Below are positions 25,778 through 34,512 of a stretch of DNA of 64,000 nucleotides, piece after piece. The position numbers were made by a program, and so were the translations under genes. The stretch's first letter is position 1. Every line of letters starts with the position of its first letter. Source of the DNA: Erythrobacter sp047872805 (GTDB taxonomy: Bacteria; Pseudomonadota; Alphaproteobacteria; Sphingomonadales; Sphingomonadaceae); NCBI RefSeq assembly GCF_047872805.1, contig NZ_JBLQUK010000011.1, positions 21,790 through 85,789 of the forward strand, written 5' to 3'. Below the pieces are notes generated by a model. That model searched no databases and was not told the DNA's origin. It was given only the letters and a program-made list of their open reading frames with translations.

Positions 25778-26241
25778 ACCGGATGTTCGACGACGTTGAG
25801 GCTGGGGTTCTCCTTGAACAGCCAGCCTGAAAAAACCCGGCGGTGCTGATCCTGGCCGCGTTCGAGCACATCGACCTGCACGAAAGCGCCGGTTTCGCTC
25901 GGAAATTCATAGGGCGCGGTGCGTTCGCAAGCGGCCAGCCGGACGATCACCGGACCATCTTCAAAAACCTCGCCAGGGCGCAATTCAAGGTCCCGGCTGA
26001 CATTGTTGCGTTTGTTGAGCAGGCCAATCGTCGCCGTCCGCTCTGCCATGGGGGTTGCACCGATGTCTTCAGCCGCCGCGACGGTATCGGCCCCATCGGC
26101 AGGGGCCGCAGCCTCGTTCACTGGCACTTCGACCGTGTCCGAACCTTCGTCCGGCCCCGCCTCGCCGCAACCACTCAAGGCAATCGCGGCCAGCGCAGCG
26201 CAGGTCAGCGAGCCAAGCGGGGAGTTCAAGGGCGCGCGCAT
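25726..26241 (-). CDS. DUF2155 domain lipoprotein
   Basis: A 171-aa protein with a lipoprotein signal (lipobox LSGCG near residue 23). An acidic linker follows, then the DUF2155 core: KRNNVSRDLELRPGEVFEDG, CERTAPYEFPSETGAFVQVD and RVFSGWLFKENPSLNVVEHP. The open frame is longer, but ATG 26241 starts the lipoprotein leader. It directly follows the NDUFA12-like gene. Function is unknown. The stop lies inside the end of the convergent aat gene. Confidence 0.88.
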   Translation of the reverse strand: MRAPLNSPLGSLTCAALAAIALSGCGEAGPDEGSDTVEVPVNEAAAPADGADTVAAAEDIGATPMAERTATIGLLNKRNNVSRDLELRPGEVFEDGPVIVRLAACERTAPYEFPSETGAFVQVDVLERGQDQHRRVFSGWLFKENPSLNVVEHPVYDVWVKDCAMSFPGDE

Positions 26242-26254
26242 CACTCTGGCGCGC

Positions 26255-26677
26255 TCAGCCCTCTGGGCTCCAGGCTTCGTAATCGCCGTCAGCTGCGGCG
26301 CGCTGACCGCCGCGTTCAAGCGCACCTTGCGGCCGGTATGCCTGCGGCGTGCCGGTGGCGTTGGGGGTGTAATCCACCTCCCAGATATGCGCCGGAGGCA
26401 GATAGCTTTCGGGCACATCGACAAACGAGCCGTGCAGCCAGCCGTGCCATTCGCTCGGCACGCGGCTGGCATCGTTTTGCCCGTTGTAGATCACCCAGCG
26501 GCGTTCGCGCTGAGTGTAGGAGCCGTTGGGCTTCTGCCCCGGCTTTACCTTGGCGCGGAAATAGGTGTTCCCCTGCGCATCGGTGCCGACCTGCTCACCT
26601 CCTACGCGTGCCGACCACCAATGCGTGCCGATGGTTGCCCCATCCCACCAGGTGAAGATTTTTCCTAAGATGCTCAT
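26255..26677 (-). CDS. NDUFA12-like accessory protein of NADH dehydrogenase (complex I)
   Basis: A 140-aa homologue of the supernumerary complex I subunit NDUFA12 (B17.2). It starts MSILGKIFTWWDGATIGTHW and has RRWVIYNGQNDASRVPSEWH, then GWLHGSFVDVPESYLPP. In alphaproteobacteria it associates with the respiratory complex I peripheral arm. It is followed 13 bp later by the DUF2155 gene. Core nuo genes are not in the window. Confidence 0.93.
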   Translation of the reverse strand: MSILGKIFTWWDGATIGTHWWSARVGGEQVGTDAQGNTYFRAKVKPGQKPNGSYTQRERRWVIYNGQNDASRVPSEWHGWLHGSFVDVPESYLPPAHIWEVDYTPNATGTPQAYRPQGALERGGQRAAADGDYEAWSPEG

Positions 26678-26736
26678 GATGCCATTCCCATGCGCGGCCG
26701 GTTAAACCAATTGCTGCCTTGCGCCAAGGTTGATTG

Positions 26737-27279
26737 TCACTGCGGCAGGGTAAACTCGACCAGATCGCCCGGCTTGATCCCCAGTTCCTCCGATCGTCCG
26801 CCGCGAATTTCGAACACGGCGATGGCGAGGCCATCAGATGCGACGCTGTCGGTCGAATAGGGCACGCCTTTGGCGATATTGGCGATCCGATTGTCCGGCC
26901 CAATAAAGATGATGTCGAGCGGCAGCGGGGTGTTCTTCATCCAGAAGCTGCGCACCTGCGGGGTGTAAGAGGGAAACAGCATCGCGGCAAAGTCATCAAG
27001 TTCGGTGCGAAACATCAATCCACGCGCCTGCGCTTCGTTGGTGTCGGCCAATTCGGTCAGGAAACCGATCTGTTCATCGCCGGTGTGAACTGTGACTGTG
27101 ATTAACTGCAAGCCCGATTCAGGGTGCTCGGTCGGGACCGCTCGCTCGGTGGTAACGATCGCAGCCTGACCGGCAGATTTATCCTCGGCTCTTGTGACCT
27201 GCGCATTGGCCGATGACCCGTCCGCTGCCGAACACGCGGCCAGAATTAAGGCTGCGAACATGCTTACCCATTTACCCAT
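26737..27279 (-). CDS. DUF192 domain lipoprotein
   Basis: A 180-aa protein with a lipoprotein leader (MGKWVSMFAALILAACSAAD). DUF192 signatures are GLMFRTELDDFAAMLFPSYT, SFWMKNTPLPLDIIFIG and VFEIRGGRSEELGIKPGD. The start ATG 27279 overlaps the recX stop by 16 bp, indicating co-expression. Biochemical role unknown; it is a widespread small beta-barrel fold exported to the envelope. Confidence 0.9.
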   Translation of the reverse strand: MGKWVSMFAALILAACSAADGSSANAQVTRAEDKSAGQAAIVTTERAVPTEHPESGLQLITVTVHTGDEQIGFLTELADTNEAQARGLMFRTELDDFAAMLFPSYTPQVRSFWMKNTPLPLDIIFIGPDNRIANIAKGVPYSTDSVASDGLAIAVFEIRGGRSEELGIKPGDLVEFTLPQ

Positions 27280-27998
27280 AATCCGCTCTCTCCCTGTGAT
27301 TCTTCGGCTTCTGCCTCGGCCAGCCATTCTTCCACTTCGGCGATTGCGGCTGCATCAAGTATGAACCGCACGTGGTCATACAAATGCCCTGCCCGCAGCA
27401 TTGCGGCAACCTGCTTTTCGCGCAGCTTCTGGCGCGCGTGGGAATCGCCGCCAGCGTTTTCACCCGCGTCGGCCTTGCCCCCTTGGGCGAACAGGCCGAA
27501 CCGGCGCTTTTTTGCCAGCAGAACCGCCGCACGCCGGCTTTCGGCCTCTCCGGGGGCGTGATCGGCGCGCAGGTCCTCCGCTACACCCGCCGCCCATAAT
27601 GTCTGCTCGACCCGTCTTGCGCCAAACCCGCGCGCGGTCAGATCGCGGCTGCGCGACCTTGCATAGGCATCGTCATCGACATAGCCGAGTTCGATCATCC
27701 GGGTGACAATTCCGGTCACGTCAAGCTCTGGCGTGCGGCCATCTGCATCCTCTGCGACGCCGCGTTCGCGCAGCTTGCGGGCAAGGTATCCCTCCAGCTT
27801 GGCACCCGTGGTGGCAAAGCGTGCGGCATAGGATAACGCCAGATCCCGAAGCATGGTCTGGTCAAGCGGGCGGGCCTTTTTGCGCTGATTGCTTGCACCT
27901 TGCGCCTTTTGCTGGCGGCGCGGACGTGCCTCATCGTCCGGTGCCAGACCGCCTGATTCGCTACCATGCGATGACGTTTTGCTTTCCTGTGAAACCAT
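27264..27998 (-). CDS. recX: RecX family regulatory protein
   Basis: A 244-aa RecX-like modulator of RecA filaments. The three-helix repeat units are recognisable: GAKLEGYLARKLRERGVAED, IELGYVDDDAYARSRSRDL and GFGARRVEQTLWAAGVAED. A basic N-terminal extension of about 45 residues precedes them. The gene overlaps the DUF192 gene by 16 bp. recA is not adjacent, a common situation in alphaproteobacteria. Confidence 0.82.
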   Translation of the reverse strand: MVSQESKTSSHGSESGGLAPDDEARPRRQQKAQGASNQRKKARPLDQTMLRDLALSYAARFATTGAKLEGYLARKLRERGVAEDADGRTPELDVTGIVTRMIELGYVDDDAYARSRSRDLTARGFGARRVEQTLWAAGVAEDLRADHAPGEAESRRAAVLLAKKRRFGLFAQGGKADAGENAGGDSHARQKLREKQVAAMLRAGHLYDHVRFILDAAAIAEVEEWLAEAEAEESQGESGLWVNG

Positions 27999-28129
27999 TT
28001 CGCCTTATTCGTGCCACTATCCTTATCAAATGGGAAAGCTGGACGACCACCGGCACATTGCGCCGGTGGCTGTGGGGATACAATAGAGCACGCAAATGCG
28101 CGCCGCAAATTACGGGTATCGCTGATAAA

Positions 28130-29881
28130 ATGACCGAAGCCGCCATGGTCCCAACGCCGAATGATTGCGAATTGCCGCGAATCCGCGCGCAGTTTGCGAC
28201 CTTTAATGACGCGATTGATTATGCCGCTCGCAGCAAGAAGGGCCTGAATTTTCATGATATGCGCGGGCAATTGGAACGCGTCTATCCCTATTCCGAAATG
28301 CGCGAAGACGCGATTGCGATGGCATACCGGCTGATCGATGCGGGCATTGGCGCGGAAGACCGCGTTGCCCTGATCGCGGAAACCGGCCCCGATTTCGCCG
28401 CGCTGTTCTGCGCCTGCGTCTATGCCGGGGCATGGCCGGTGCCGCTGCCTTTGCCCACCACCTTTGGCGGCAAGGACAATTATATCGACCAGCTGGCAGT
28501 GCAGTTGCAAAGCGCCGATCCCGCGATCCTGATCTATCCTGAGGAAATCGGCGAAATGGCCGCAGCTGCCGCCGCGCGGCAGGGCTGTGCGGGGGAAAGC
28601 TGGCAGGAATTTGCCCAGCGCGCGGCTCCGGTTGTCGATCTGCCCGAGGCATCGCCCGACGATATTTGTTACCTGCAATATTCCAGCGGATCGACCCGCT
28701 TCCCCACCGGCGTCGCGGTGACGCACCGGGCTTTGTTGCACAATCTTTACGGCCATGCCGTCTCGATGGAGCTGGGTGAGAATGACCGCTGCGTCAGCTG
28801 GCTGCCGTGGTATCATGACATGGGGCTGGTCGGCTGTTTCCTGTCGTTGATCGCCAATCAGTTTTCGGTCGATTTTCTCAAACCCGATGCCTTTGCCCGG
28901 CGTCCGCTGGCGTGGCTCGACATGATCAGCCGCAATCAGGGCAACACCGTCTCTTATTCTCCCACATTCGGCTATGACATCTGCGCCCGCCGCATTTCCA
29001 GCCAGAGCCAGGTGGCGGAGCGGTTTGACCTGTCGCGCTGGCGTATCGCGGGCAATGGCGCGGATATGATCCGCCCGGATGTGATGCAGAGTTTCGTCAA
29101 CGCCTTTGCCGACGCGGGGTTCAAGGCGGCGGCCTTCACCCCTTCCTATGGGCTTGCCGAAGCGGTGCTGGCCGTCACCGTCATGCCGCCGGGCGAAGGG
29201 ATCAGGGTTGAACTGGTCGAGGAAGAGCGCCTTTCGGGCACTCCGCGCGACATTTCGCGCCCGGCCCGGTATCGCGCCATCGTCAATTGCGGAAAGCCTT
29301 TGCCCGACATGCAGGTGTTGATCACCGGCGAAGACGGCCATGCGCGCGGCGATCACCAGATCGGCAAGGTCTGGTGTCAGGGCCCCAGCGTCATGCATTC
29401 CTATTTCCGCAACGAGGAAGCGACGCAGGATTGCCTCGTCCCAAGCGAAGACGGCAAGGGAGTCTGGCTCGACACGGGCGACATGGGCTACACCGCAGAC
29501 GGGTATCTGTTCATCGTCGGCCGGGCGAAAGACATGATTATCATCAACGGCAAGAACCACTGGCCGCAGGATATCGAATGGGCGGTGGAACAATTGCCCG
29601 GTTTCAACCACGGCGACATTGCAGCTTTCTCGATCGAGACGGACAATGGCGAGGAAGCGCCCGCCGTGCTGGTCCATTGCCGCGTTTCTGACCCGGTCGA
29701 GCGGCTGAAACTGCGCGAGCAGATCGCCGACAAGGTGCGTTCGGTCACCGGCATGCGCTGTGTTGTCGAACTGGTCCCGCCGCGCACCCTGCCACGCACC
29801 AGCTCAGGCAAGCTGAGCCGGGCCAAGGCGAAGAAACTGTATCTGTCGGGCGAGATCGTCCCGCTCGAACTGGCGGCCTAA
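28130..29881 (+). CDS. Fatty acyl-AMP ligase (FAAL/FadD32-like)
   Basis: Activates a fatty acid as acyl-adenylate, normally handing it to an acyl carrier protein or polyketide synthase. At 583 aa it shows the adenylate-forming motifs LQYSSGSTRFPTGVAV, FTPSYGLAEAVLAV, WLDTGDMGYTADGYLF and GRAKDMIIINGKNHWPQDIE. The C-terminus carries the catalytic Lys region RTSSGKLSRAKAKKLYLSG. WLPWYHDMGLVG is typical of FAALs. The ATG at 28130 was chosen; the frame is open to 27821. The convergent thioesterase overlaps its stop by 4 bp. No carrier protein or PKS gene lies nearby. Confidence 0.88.
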   Translation: MTEAAMVPTPNDCELPRIRAQFATFNDAIDYAARSKKGLNFHDMRGQLERVYPYSEMREDAIAMAYRLIDAGIGAEDRVALIAETGPDFAALFCACVYAGAWPVPLPLPTTFGGKDNYIDQLAVQLQSADPAILIYPEEIGEMAAAAAARQGCAGESWQEFAQRAAPVVDLPEASPDDICYLQYSSGSTRFPTGVAVTHRALLHNLYGHAVSMELGENDRCVSWLPWYHDMGLVGCFLSLIANQFSVDFLKPDAFARRPLAWLDMISRNQGNTVSYSPTFGYDICARRISSQSQVAERFDLSRWRIAGNGADMIRPDVMQSFVNAFADAGFKAAAFTPSYGLAEAVLAVTVMPPGEGIRVELVEEERLSGTPRDISRPARYRAIVNCGKPLPDMQVLITGEDGHARGDHQIGKVWCQGPSVMHSYFRNEEATQDCLVPSEDGKGVWLDTGDMGYTADGYLFIVGRAKDMIIINGKNHWPQDIEWAVEQLPGFNHGDIAAFSIETDNGEEAPAVLVHCRVSDPVERLKLREQIADKVRSVTGMRCVVELVPPRTLPRTSSGKLSRAKAKKLYLSGEIVPLELAA

Positions 29882-30303
29882 AACGCGAATTCGAGCACCG
29901 CATGCGTGCACAGCGTGCCTGAATCGGCGAGCGTGACAGTGCAATCGATATAAGCGCTGGCTTTGCCGAAGCGCCGGACTTCGGCTGCGATCATCAGATC
30001 CTCGCCTGTTGCTGGACGCAGGAAATGTGTGTGCTGATAGACCGTGCCTTTCGAAACCCGCGAACCGGTCGCGACCGCCATTGAAGCGACAGTGTCGATC
30101 GCCGCCATCAGCGCTTGACCGCAGATCGATCCGGTAAAGAACTGCAAGTCGGGTGATTGCGGGAGGCGCGCCGCGAAATAGCCTTCGCGCAGTTCGAAAT
30201 CGGTGAGGCCCATCTCTTTGATCCACGGCGCGTAGATCCAGTCGAACGCTTCGGCAGCGTTCTCGGCAGTGACCGGAAAGAAGTCAGCAAGTGTTCTGGT
30301 CAT
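29878..30303 (-). CDS. PaaI-family hotdog thioesterase
   Basis: A 141-aa hotdog-fold protein: the sequence FFTGSICGQALMAAIDTVAS leads into VSKGTVYQHTHFLRPATGED and then YIDCTVTLADSGTLCTHAV. Such proteins hydrolyse acyl-CoA or acyl-carrier thioesters. It is convergent with the acyl-AMP ligase, overlapping by 4 bp. A shared lipid metabolism role is inferred from proximity alone. Confidence 0.8.
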   Translation of the reverse strand: MTRTLADFFPVTAENAAEAFDWIYAPWIKEMGLTDFELREGYFAARLPQSPDLQFFTGSICGQALMAAIDTVASMAVATGSRVSKGTVYQHTHFLRPATGEDLMIAAEVRRFGKASAYIDCTVTLADSGTLCTHAVLEFAF

Positions 30304-30327
30304 GCTCTGCCCCCTGTATTGAATGGG

Positions 30328-31893
30328 CTAGTTCCCGCCCCAATCCGCGCTCAATTCTCCGCCGCCGCTGCGCACGCTGACGCTTACCCCGCGCCGCGCG
30401 AGGATTTCGGCCGCTTGGGTCGCCTGCTCATCATTTCCGGCGAGCACGATCGGCAGATCGATCCGCTTGGACGCCCATTCGATCACGCTCAGCGCCTGAG
30501 CGCCTTCGGGCGTGGGTCCGTCTGCATCAAAAGGGATGGCATCGGGCAAATCGCCTATCGGCGGCAACAATTCGATGGTCCAGTCCGGCTCAGTCGCGGC
30601 AATCCGCATCTCCAGCGCCCGATAGGCCGCCAAGGTTGCGCCATCGAGCCGCTCTGCCCGCACGGTGGCGCGGCGGCGGGTGCGATCCACCGTCACTTCG
30701 TCTTCGGTCACGCCCGCAACCAGTGCAAGCCGGGTGGCAAGCGAGGCGGCGCGCTCCCGTGCGACCTCTTCCTCATTGGCGCGGGCGGCGGAAAGCTGAG
30801 CCTGCTGCGCGGCGCTCGCCGCAGTGCCAACCTGCAACTGCGTTAGCGACAGTTCGACCGGTTGATCGAGCCGAGCCGACAGCGCGCGTTCGATTTGCGC
30901 CTCCGCCTCTGGCAGCGGATTGGGGGTGTAAACCGATGCGCCAATCACAATCGGATCGGCCCGGAAATCGACATCGAAGCGCGATATTTCAGTGCCGTCG
31001 ACGAAGGGTTCATAAATCTCTGCGCGAATCACCCGCTGCGCGTTGGTCTGAAACGCGATCTGTTGCAGCGACAGGGCCAGCGGAATCGCCAGCGCCACGA
31101 ACACCGCTGCGACGGCGATGTTCTGAAACAAGGTGTTGCGCGAGCTGAGCGAGGTGCGGAATCCATAAAGCCGCGCCATCGCCAGCGCGGTCAGCGCAAT
31201 CGTGATGAGGTTGGTGACATAGAGCAACAGCGCGCCCGAAAACACCGTCCAGTTCCACGTTGCCAGGCCAAAACCCACGGTCGCCAGCGGCGGCATCAAA
31301 GCGGTCGCAATAGCGACGCCGACAATCGTGCCCTCTCGCCCGCGGATCATCGCATAGGCACCCGCGAGCGCGGAAAACAGTGCAACGAACAGGTCAAACA
31401 GATTGGGCTGGGTGCGCGCGGCGATTTCTGACGTGATCGTCTGGATCGGCGACAGATACACCAGCGCCGCAGTCAGCGCGACCGCCATCACCGTGCCCCA
31501 GGCGAGGCTGCGCGCGGACTTCTTAAGCCATTGGTAATCGCCAATTGCCAACGCGAAACCCAGCCCCATGATCGGATCCATCAGCGGCGACAGCAACATC
31601 GCTCCGATCACCACCGCAGGCGAAGACAGCAGCAGGCCGAGCACCGCGATCCCCGCGCTCATTGCGGTCATAAACAGATAGCGTTCGGACAGAGCGCATT
31701 CGGCGCGGCGCTTCTCGATCACCTGCGCCTGTTCGACCGTGCCGACCACATCTTCGCGCCACCACCGGCGCAGGCTGAACAGCACCCGCGCAATCGACAT
31801 GCCATCGCCAGCCACCGCTGCCGCGCCTCGTGGCGGGACTGGCGTGTAGCCCGAACTTGATGGAGCAGGCGGCGGAGAGGTTTCGTCGGTCAC
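30328..31893 (-). CDS. DUF389 multi-pass membrane protein
   Basis: A 521-aa inner-membrane protein. About six hydrophobic helices fill residues 70-280, including the DUF389 signature PAVVIGAMLLSPLMDPIMGLG and the related VGVAIATALMPPLATVGFG. The C-terminal half is soluble and has repeated elements, with an OmpA-like end (EGAQALSVIEWASKRIDLPI). Function unknown. The promoter region of the divergent telA lies between them. Confidence 0.85.
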   Translation of the reverse strand: MTDETSPPPAPSSSGYTPVPPRGAAAVAGDGMSIARVLFSLRRWWREDVVGTVEQAQVIEKRRAECALSERYLFMTAMSAGIAVLGLLLSSPAVVIGAMLLSPLMDPIMGLGFALAIGDYQWLKKSARSLAWGTVMAVALTAALVYLSPIQTITSEIAARTQPNLFDLFVALFSALAGAYAMIRGREGTIVGVAIATALMPPLATVGFGLATWNWTVFSGALLLYVTNLITIALTALAMARLYGFRTSLSSRNTLFQNIAVAAVFVALAIPLALSLQQIAFQTNAQRVIRAEIYEPFVDGTEISRFDVDFRADPIVIGASVYTPNPLPEAEAQIERALSARLDQPVELSLTQLQVGTAASAAQQAQLSAARANEEEVARERAASLATRLALVAGVTEDEVTVDRTRRRATVRAERLDGATLAAYRALEMRIAATEPDWTIELLPPIGDLPDAIPFDADGPTPEGAQALSVIEWASKRIDLPIVLAGNDEQATQAAEILARRGVSVSVRSGGGELSADWGGN

Positions 31894-32047
31894 TGGTGTT
31901 GCTTCCCTGATTGGCCGGAAGCCTTACGGTCAATCGCCTCCGAACGGAAGCGGATATGACGCGGCGCGAGAGGGGACAAGGTTTCTGGCGGGGGCGGCAA
32001 ATGGGCGTTGGATTGATGCAGACAAACGCGCTAGCTTGACTGTAAAC

Positions 32048-32076
32048 TTGAAACGCGTGTTTTAGATCACTAATAC
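32048..32076 (+). promoter_or_regulatory. Strong promoter of the telA operon
   Basis: TTGAAA (32048-32053), a 17-bp spacer and TAATAC (32071-32076) match the sigma-70 pattern well. The distance to the telA ATG (32141) is 64 bp. A partially overlapping TTGACT at 32037-32042 could be an alternative -35. Confidence 0.6.
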
Positions 32077-32140
32077 ACTGGATAGGAACGCCGCCCGGCC
32101 AACAACGCCGCCGCGGCAGTTCAGGGAGCCAAGACGCCGC

Positions 32141-33373
32141 ATGAGCACCGAAATGAAGCCAGAGACCACCATCGCCACCGCGACCAAAACGGCCACGGAT
32201 TTTCAGTTGACCCCGCCCGACCCCGTGCCCGTGGTCGCAGCGGAGCAAGCCGCCGGGTTGGTGCCGGTCTCTACCGAACAGAAATCGAAATTGGATACCA
32301 AGGTTGATGCCTTCGTCGCCGACCTGGTTTCGGTCGATGCCAATTCGCCTGCGTTCGGAGAAAAAGTCGATCAGATCACGCGCATGGGGCAGGAACAGAT
32401 CCGCGCCGCCGCCGCGCATTCCAACCGCTTCCTCGACCGCCCGGTGCGCGCAATGGATGCCGACAGCAGCGTCGGCAGCGACCTCGCCGAATTGCGCCGC
32501 ACCGTCGAAGACCTCGATCCGGGCCGCAAGAGCAAGCTGCTGTCCCCGCGCAAGCTGTTTGGCATCATCCCGTTCGGCAACAAGCTCAAGAATTATTTCG
32601 ACAGCTACACCAGCGCGCAGGGCCATATTCAGGCGATCCTCCAGCGGCTGGATAGCGGCAAGAAAGAGCTGCATCTCGACAATGCCGCAATCGACACCGA
32701 ACGCGCCAAATTATGGGAAGCGATGGGCGAATTGGAACAGATGATCCACATCGCCAAGACATTGGATGCGCGGCTGGAAGCGAAGGCGCTCGAACTCGAC
32801 AGCTCAGATCCGGCCAAGGCCAAAGCCTTGCGCGAATCCGCGCTGTTCTATGTGCGTCAGCGCACGCAGGATCTGCTGACGCAGATGGCGGTCAGCGTGC
32901 AGGGTTATCTCGCGCTTGACCTGGTGAAGAAAAACAACATCGAACTGGTCAAGGGCGTAGACCGCGCCAGCACCACCACCGTCGGCGCGCTGCGAACGGC
33001 GGTCACGGTGGCGCAGGCAATGACCAATCAGAGACTGGTGCTGCAACAGATCACATCCTTGAACAAAACCACCTCCGACATCATCGATTCGACCAGCACA
33101 TTGCTGCGCGAACAGACCGCGCAAATCCACGAACAGGCCGCGTCATCGACGATCCCGCTGGAAACGCTGCAACGCGCGTTCCAGAATATCTATGACACCA
33201 TGGATGAGGTCGACAGTTTCAAACTGCGCGCGCTCGACAGCATGAAGCAGACAGTCAATGTGCTGACCACCGAGGTCGAGAAGTCGAAAGGCTACATCGC
33301 CCGCGCCGAAGGTCAGGCGCAGGCGCAGGCCAAGGTCGCCTCCGACCCGTCGCTGTTGTCGCTGGACCGGTAA
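32141..33373 (+). CDS. telA: Toxic anion resistance protein TelA
   Basis: A 410-aa, largely alpha-helical soluble protein of the TelA/KlaA family. Typical segments are FGIIPFGNKLKNYFDSYTSAQ, LKELHLDNAAI-type helices and LVKKNNIELVKGVDRASTTT followed by LRTAVTVAQAMTNQRLVL. Family members are linked to tellurite, antimicrobial or envelope stress tolerance, but the mechanism is not known. It is 9 bp from the XpaC-like gene and forms an operon with that gene and the next. Confidence 0.93.
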   Translation: MSTEMKPETTIATATKTATDFQLTPPDPVPVVAAEQAAGLVPVSTEQKSKLDTKVDAFVADLVSVDANSPAFGEKVDQITRMGQEQIRAAAAHSNRFLDRPVRAMDADSSVGSDLAELRRTVEDLDPGRKSKLLSPRKLFGIIPFGNKLKNYFDSYTSAQGHIQAILQRLDSGKKELHLDNAAIDTERAKLWEAMGELEQMIHIAKTLDARLEAKALELDSSDPAKAKALRESALFYVRQRTQDLLTQMAVSVQGYLALDLVKKNNIELVKGVDRASTTTVGALRTAVTVAQAMTNQRLVLQQITSLNKTTSDIIDSTSTLLREQTAQIHEQAASSTIPLETLQRAFQNIYDTMDEVDSFKLRALDSMKQTVNVLTTEVEKSKGYIARAEGQAQAQAKVASDPSLLSLDR

Positions 33374-33382
33374 GGACCAAGG

Positions 33383-34204
33383 ATGGCAGACAGCACACGC
33401 GAATCCGATCAGATATTGGGCGCCGCCAAACGCTCGCTGGTTACCCAGCAAGAAGGCGGGACGCATCGCCCCGGCATTGGCGCAAAGAGTATCGGCAAAG
33501 GCAGCGCTCAGGCCAAGTTTCAACATTTGTTGAAACGCGGTGCCTATCTGGCGGCGGCGCTGGTGGCGATTTTTGTGGCAACCGGGATTGTTGGTGCAGT
33601 GATTGGCGGGATCGGTTTCTGGGGCGTGATGGCGCTGGTGCTGGCGGTCGTGGTGGCGGTAGGAATTTTTGCGGTTGCGCCCACGCCGAAACCACCGAAA
33701 AGATCGGAACTCAAACTCGGCAACCCGCAGCAAATGGTCGCGCGCAGCGAACTCTGGCTGGAATCGCAGCGGCCAGCCTTGCCCGCTCCAGCGGCGGCGA
33801 TTGTCGATCAGCTCGGAGTTCAACTCGATGCGCTTGGGCTGCAATTGCAGACGCTCGACGCCGCACATCCAGCGATGGCCGAGGTGCGCGAGCTGGTGGG
33901 CGAATATATCCCCGAAACGATCGACAATTATCGCAAGATTCCCGAACATTTGCGCCGCGAGGCCCACGCAGGCCAGACCGCCGATGACCGGCTGGTGTCG
34001 AGCCTGTCGAAAATTTCGGGCGAGGTCGAGCGGGTGACCCGGCGTCTGGCAGAAGGGGCGCTGGACGATCTGGCGGTCAAATCGCGCTACCTCGATTACC
34101 GCTATGGCGGGGACGAATTGATCGCCGATATGCGCGGTGAGGGATCGGGCGTGCCGCTGCCAGACCTCACCTCTGCGCCTGAACCCACCAAGCAGGCCCG
34201 CTGA
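33383..34204 (+). CDS. XpaC-like membrane-anchored hypothetical protein
   Basis: A 273-aa protein. The first 45 residues are hydrophilic; two hydrophobic helices lie at about 52-96 (YLAAALVAIFVATGIVGAVI and FWGVMALVLAVVVAVGIFAV). A helical cytosolic domain follows, ending with LADLTS-type low-complexity tail. The order matches the XpaC/TelA pair found in other bacteria, in which a 5-bromo-4-chloroindolyl-phosphate hydrolysis-like protein precedes or follows TelA. No catalytic motif is visible. It starts 9 bp after telA. Confidence 0.7.
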   Translation: MADSTRESDQILGAAKRSLVTQQEGGTHRPGIGAKSIGKGSAQAKFQHLLKRGAYLAAALVAIFVATGIVGAVIGGIGFWGVMALVLAVVVAVGIFAVAPTPKPPKRSELKLGNPQQMVARSELWLESQRPALPAPAAAIVDQLGVQLDALGLQLQTLDAAHPAMAEVRELVGEYIPETIDNYRKIPEHLRREAHAGQTADDRLVSSLSKISGEVERVTRRLAEGALDDLAVKSRYLDYRYGGDELIADMRGEGSGVPLPDLTSAPEPTKQAR

Positions 34205-34206
34205 CG

Positions 34207-34509
34207 ATGCGCGTCTCACTCCCCCACACGCTCGGGCGCGAGGAAGTGCGCGCCCGGATGCACAAGCACGGCCACGAAATCGCCGATTATTTTCCGCCCG
34301 GCATGGCCGATGTGCAAACCAGCTGGCCCAATGAGGACCGTATGGACCTGCTTATCACCGCCGCCGGGCAGCGGATCGAAGGCGGAATCGATATCGCCGA
34401 AGACAGCGTCGTGATTGAACTGGACCTGCCAGCGATGCTCGGCTTTCTGCGCGGCACTCTCGAACGTGCGGTGCGCAAACACGGCGGCCGCTTGCTCGAA
34501 AAAAGCTGA
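34207..34509 (+). CDS. Polyhydroxyalkanoic acid system family protein
   Basis: A 100-aa protein that starts 2 bp after the XpaC-like stop. It begins MRVSLPHTLGREEVRARMHK, has WPNEDRMDLLITAAGQRIEG and ends LRGTLERAVRKHGGRLLEKS. That matches the short PHA-granule-region family, suggesting a granule or storage-polymer association. No phaC, phaP or phaZ is in the window, so its physical role is inferred from the family alone. It ends 3 bp before the convergent manA. Confidence 0.8.
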   Translation: MRVSLPHTLGREEVRARMHKHGHEIADYFPPGMADVQTSWPNEDRMDLLITAAGQRIEGGIDIAEDSVVIELDLPAMLGFLRGTLERAVRKHGGRLLEKS

Positions 34510-34512
34510 GCG

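Noticed and set aside
27716..29677. 653-aa open frame antisense to the acyl-AMP ligase
   Set aside because: Shadow of the strand with motif support; no domain is visible.
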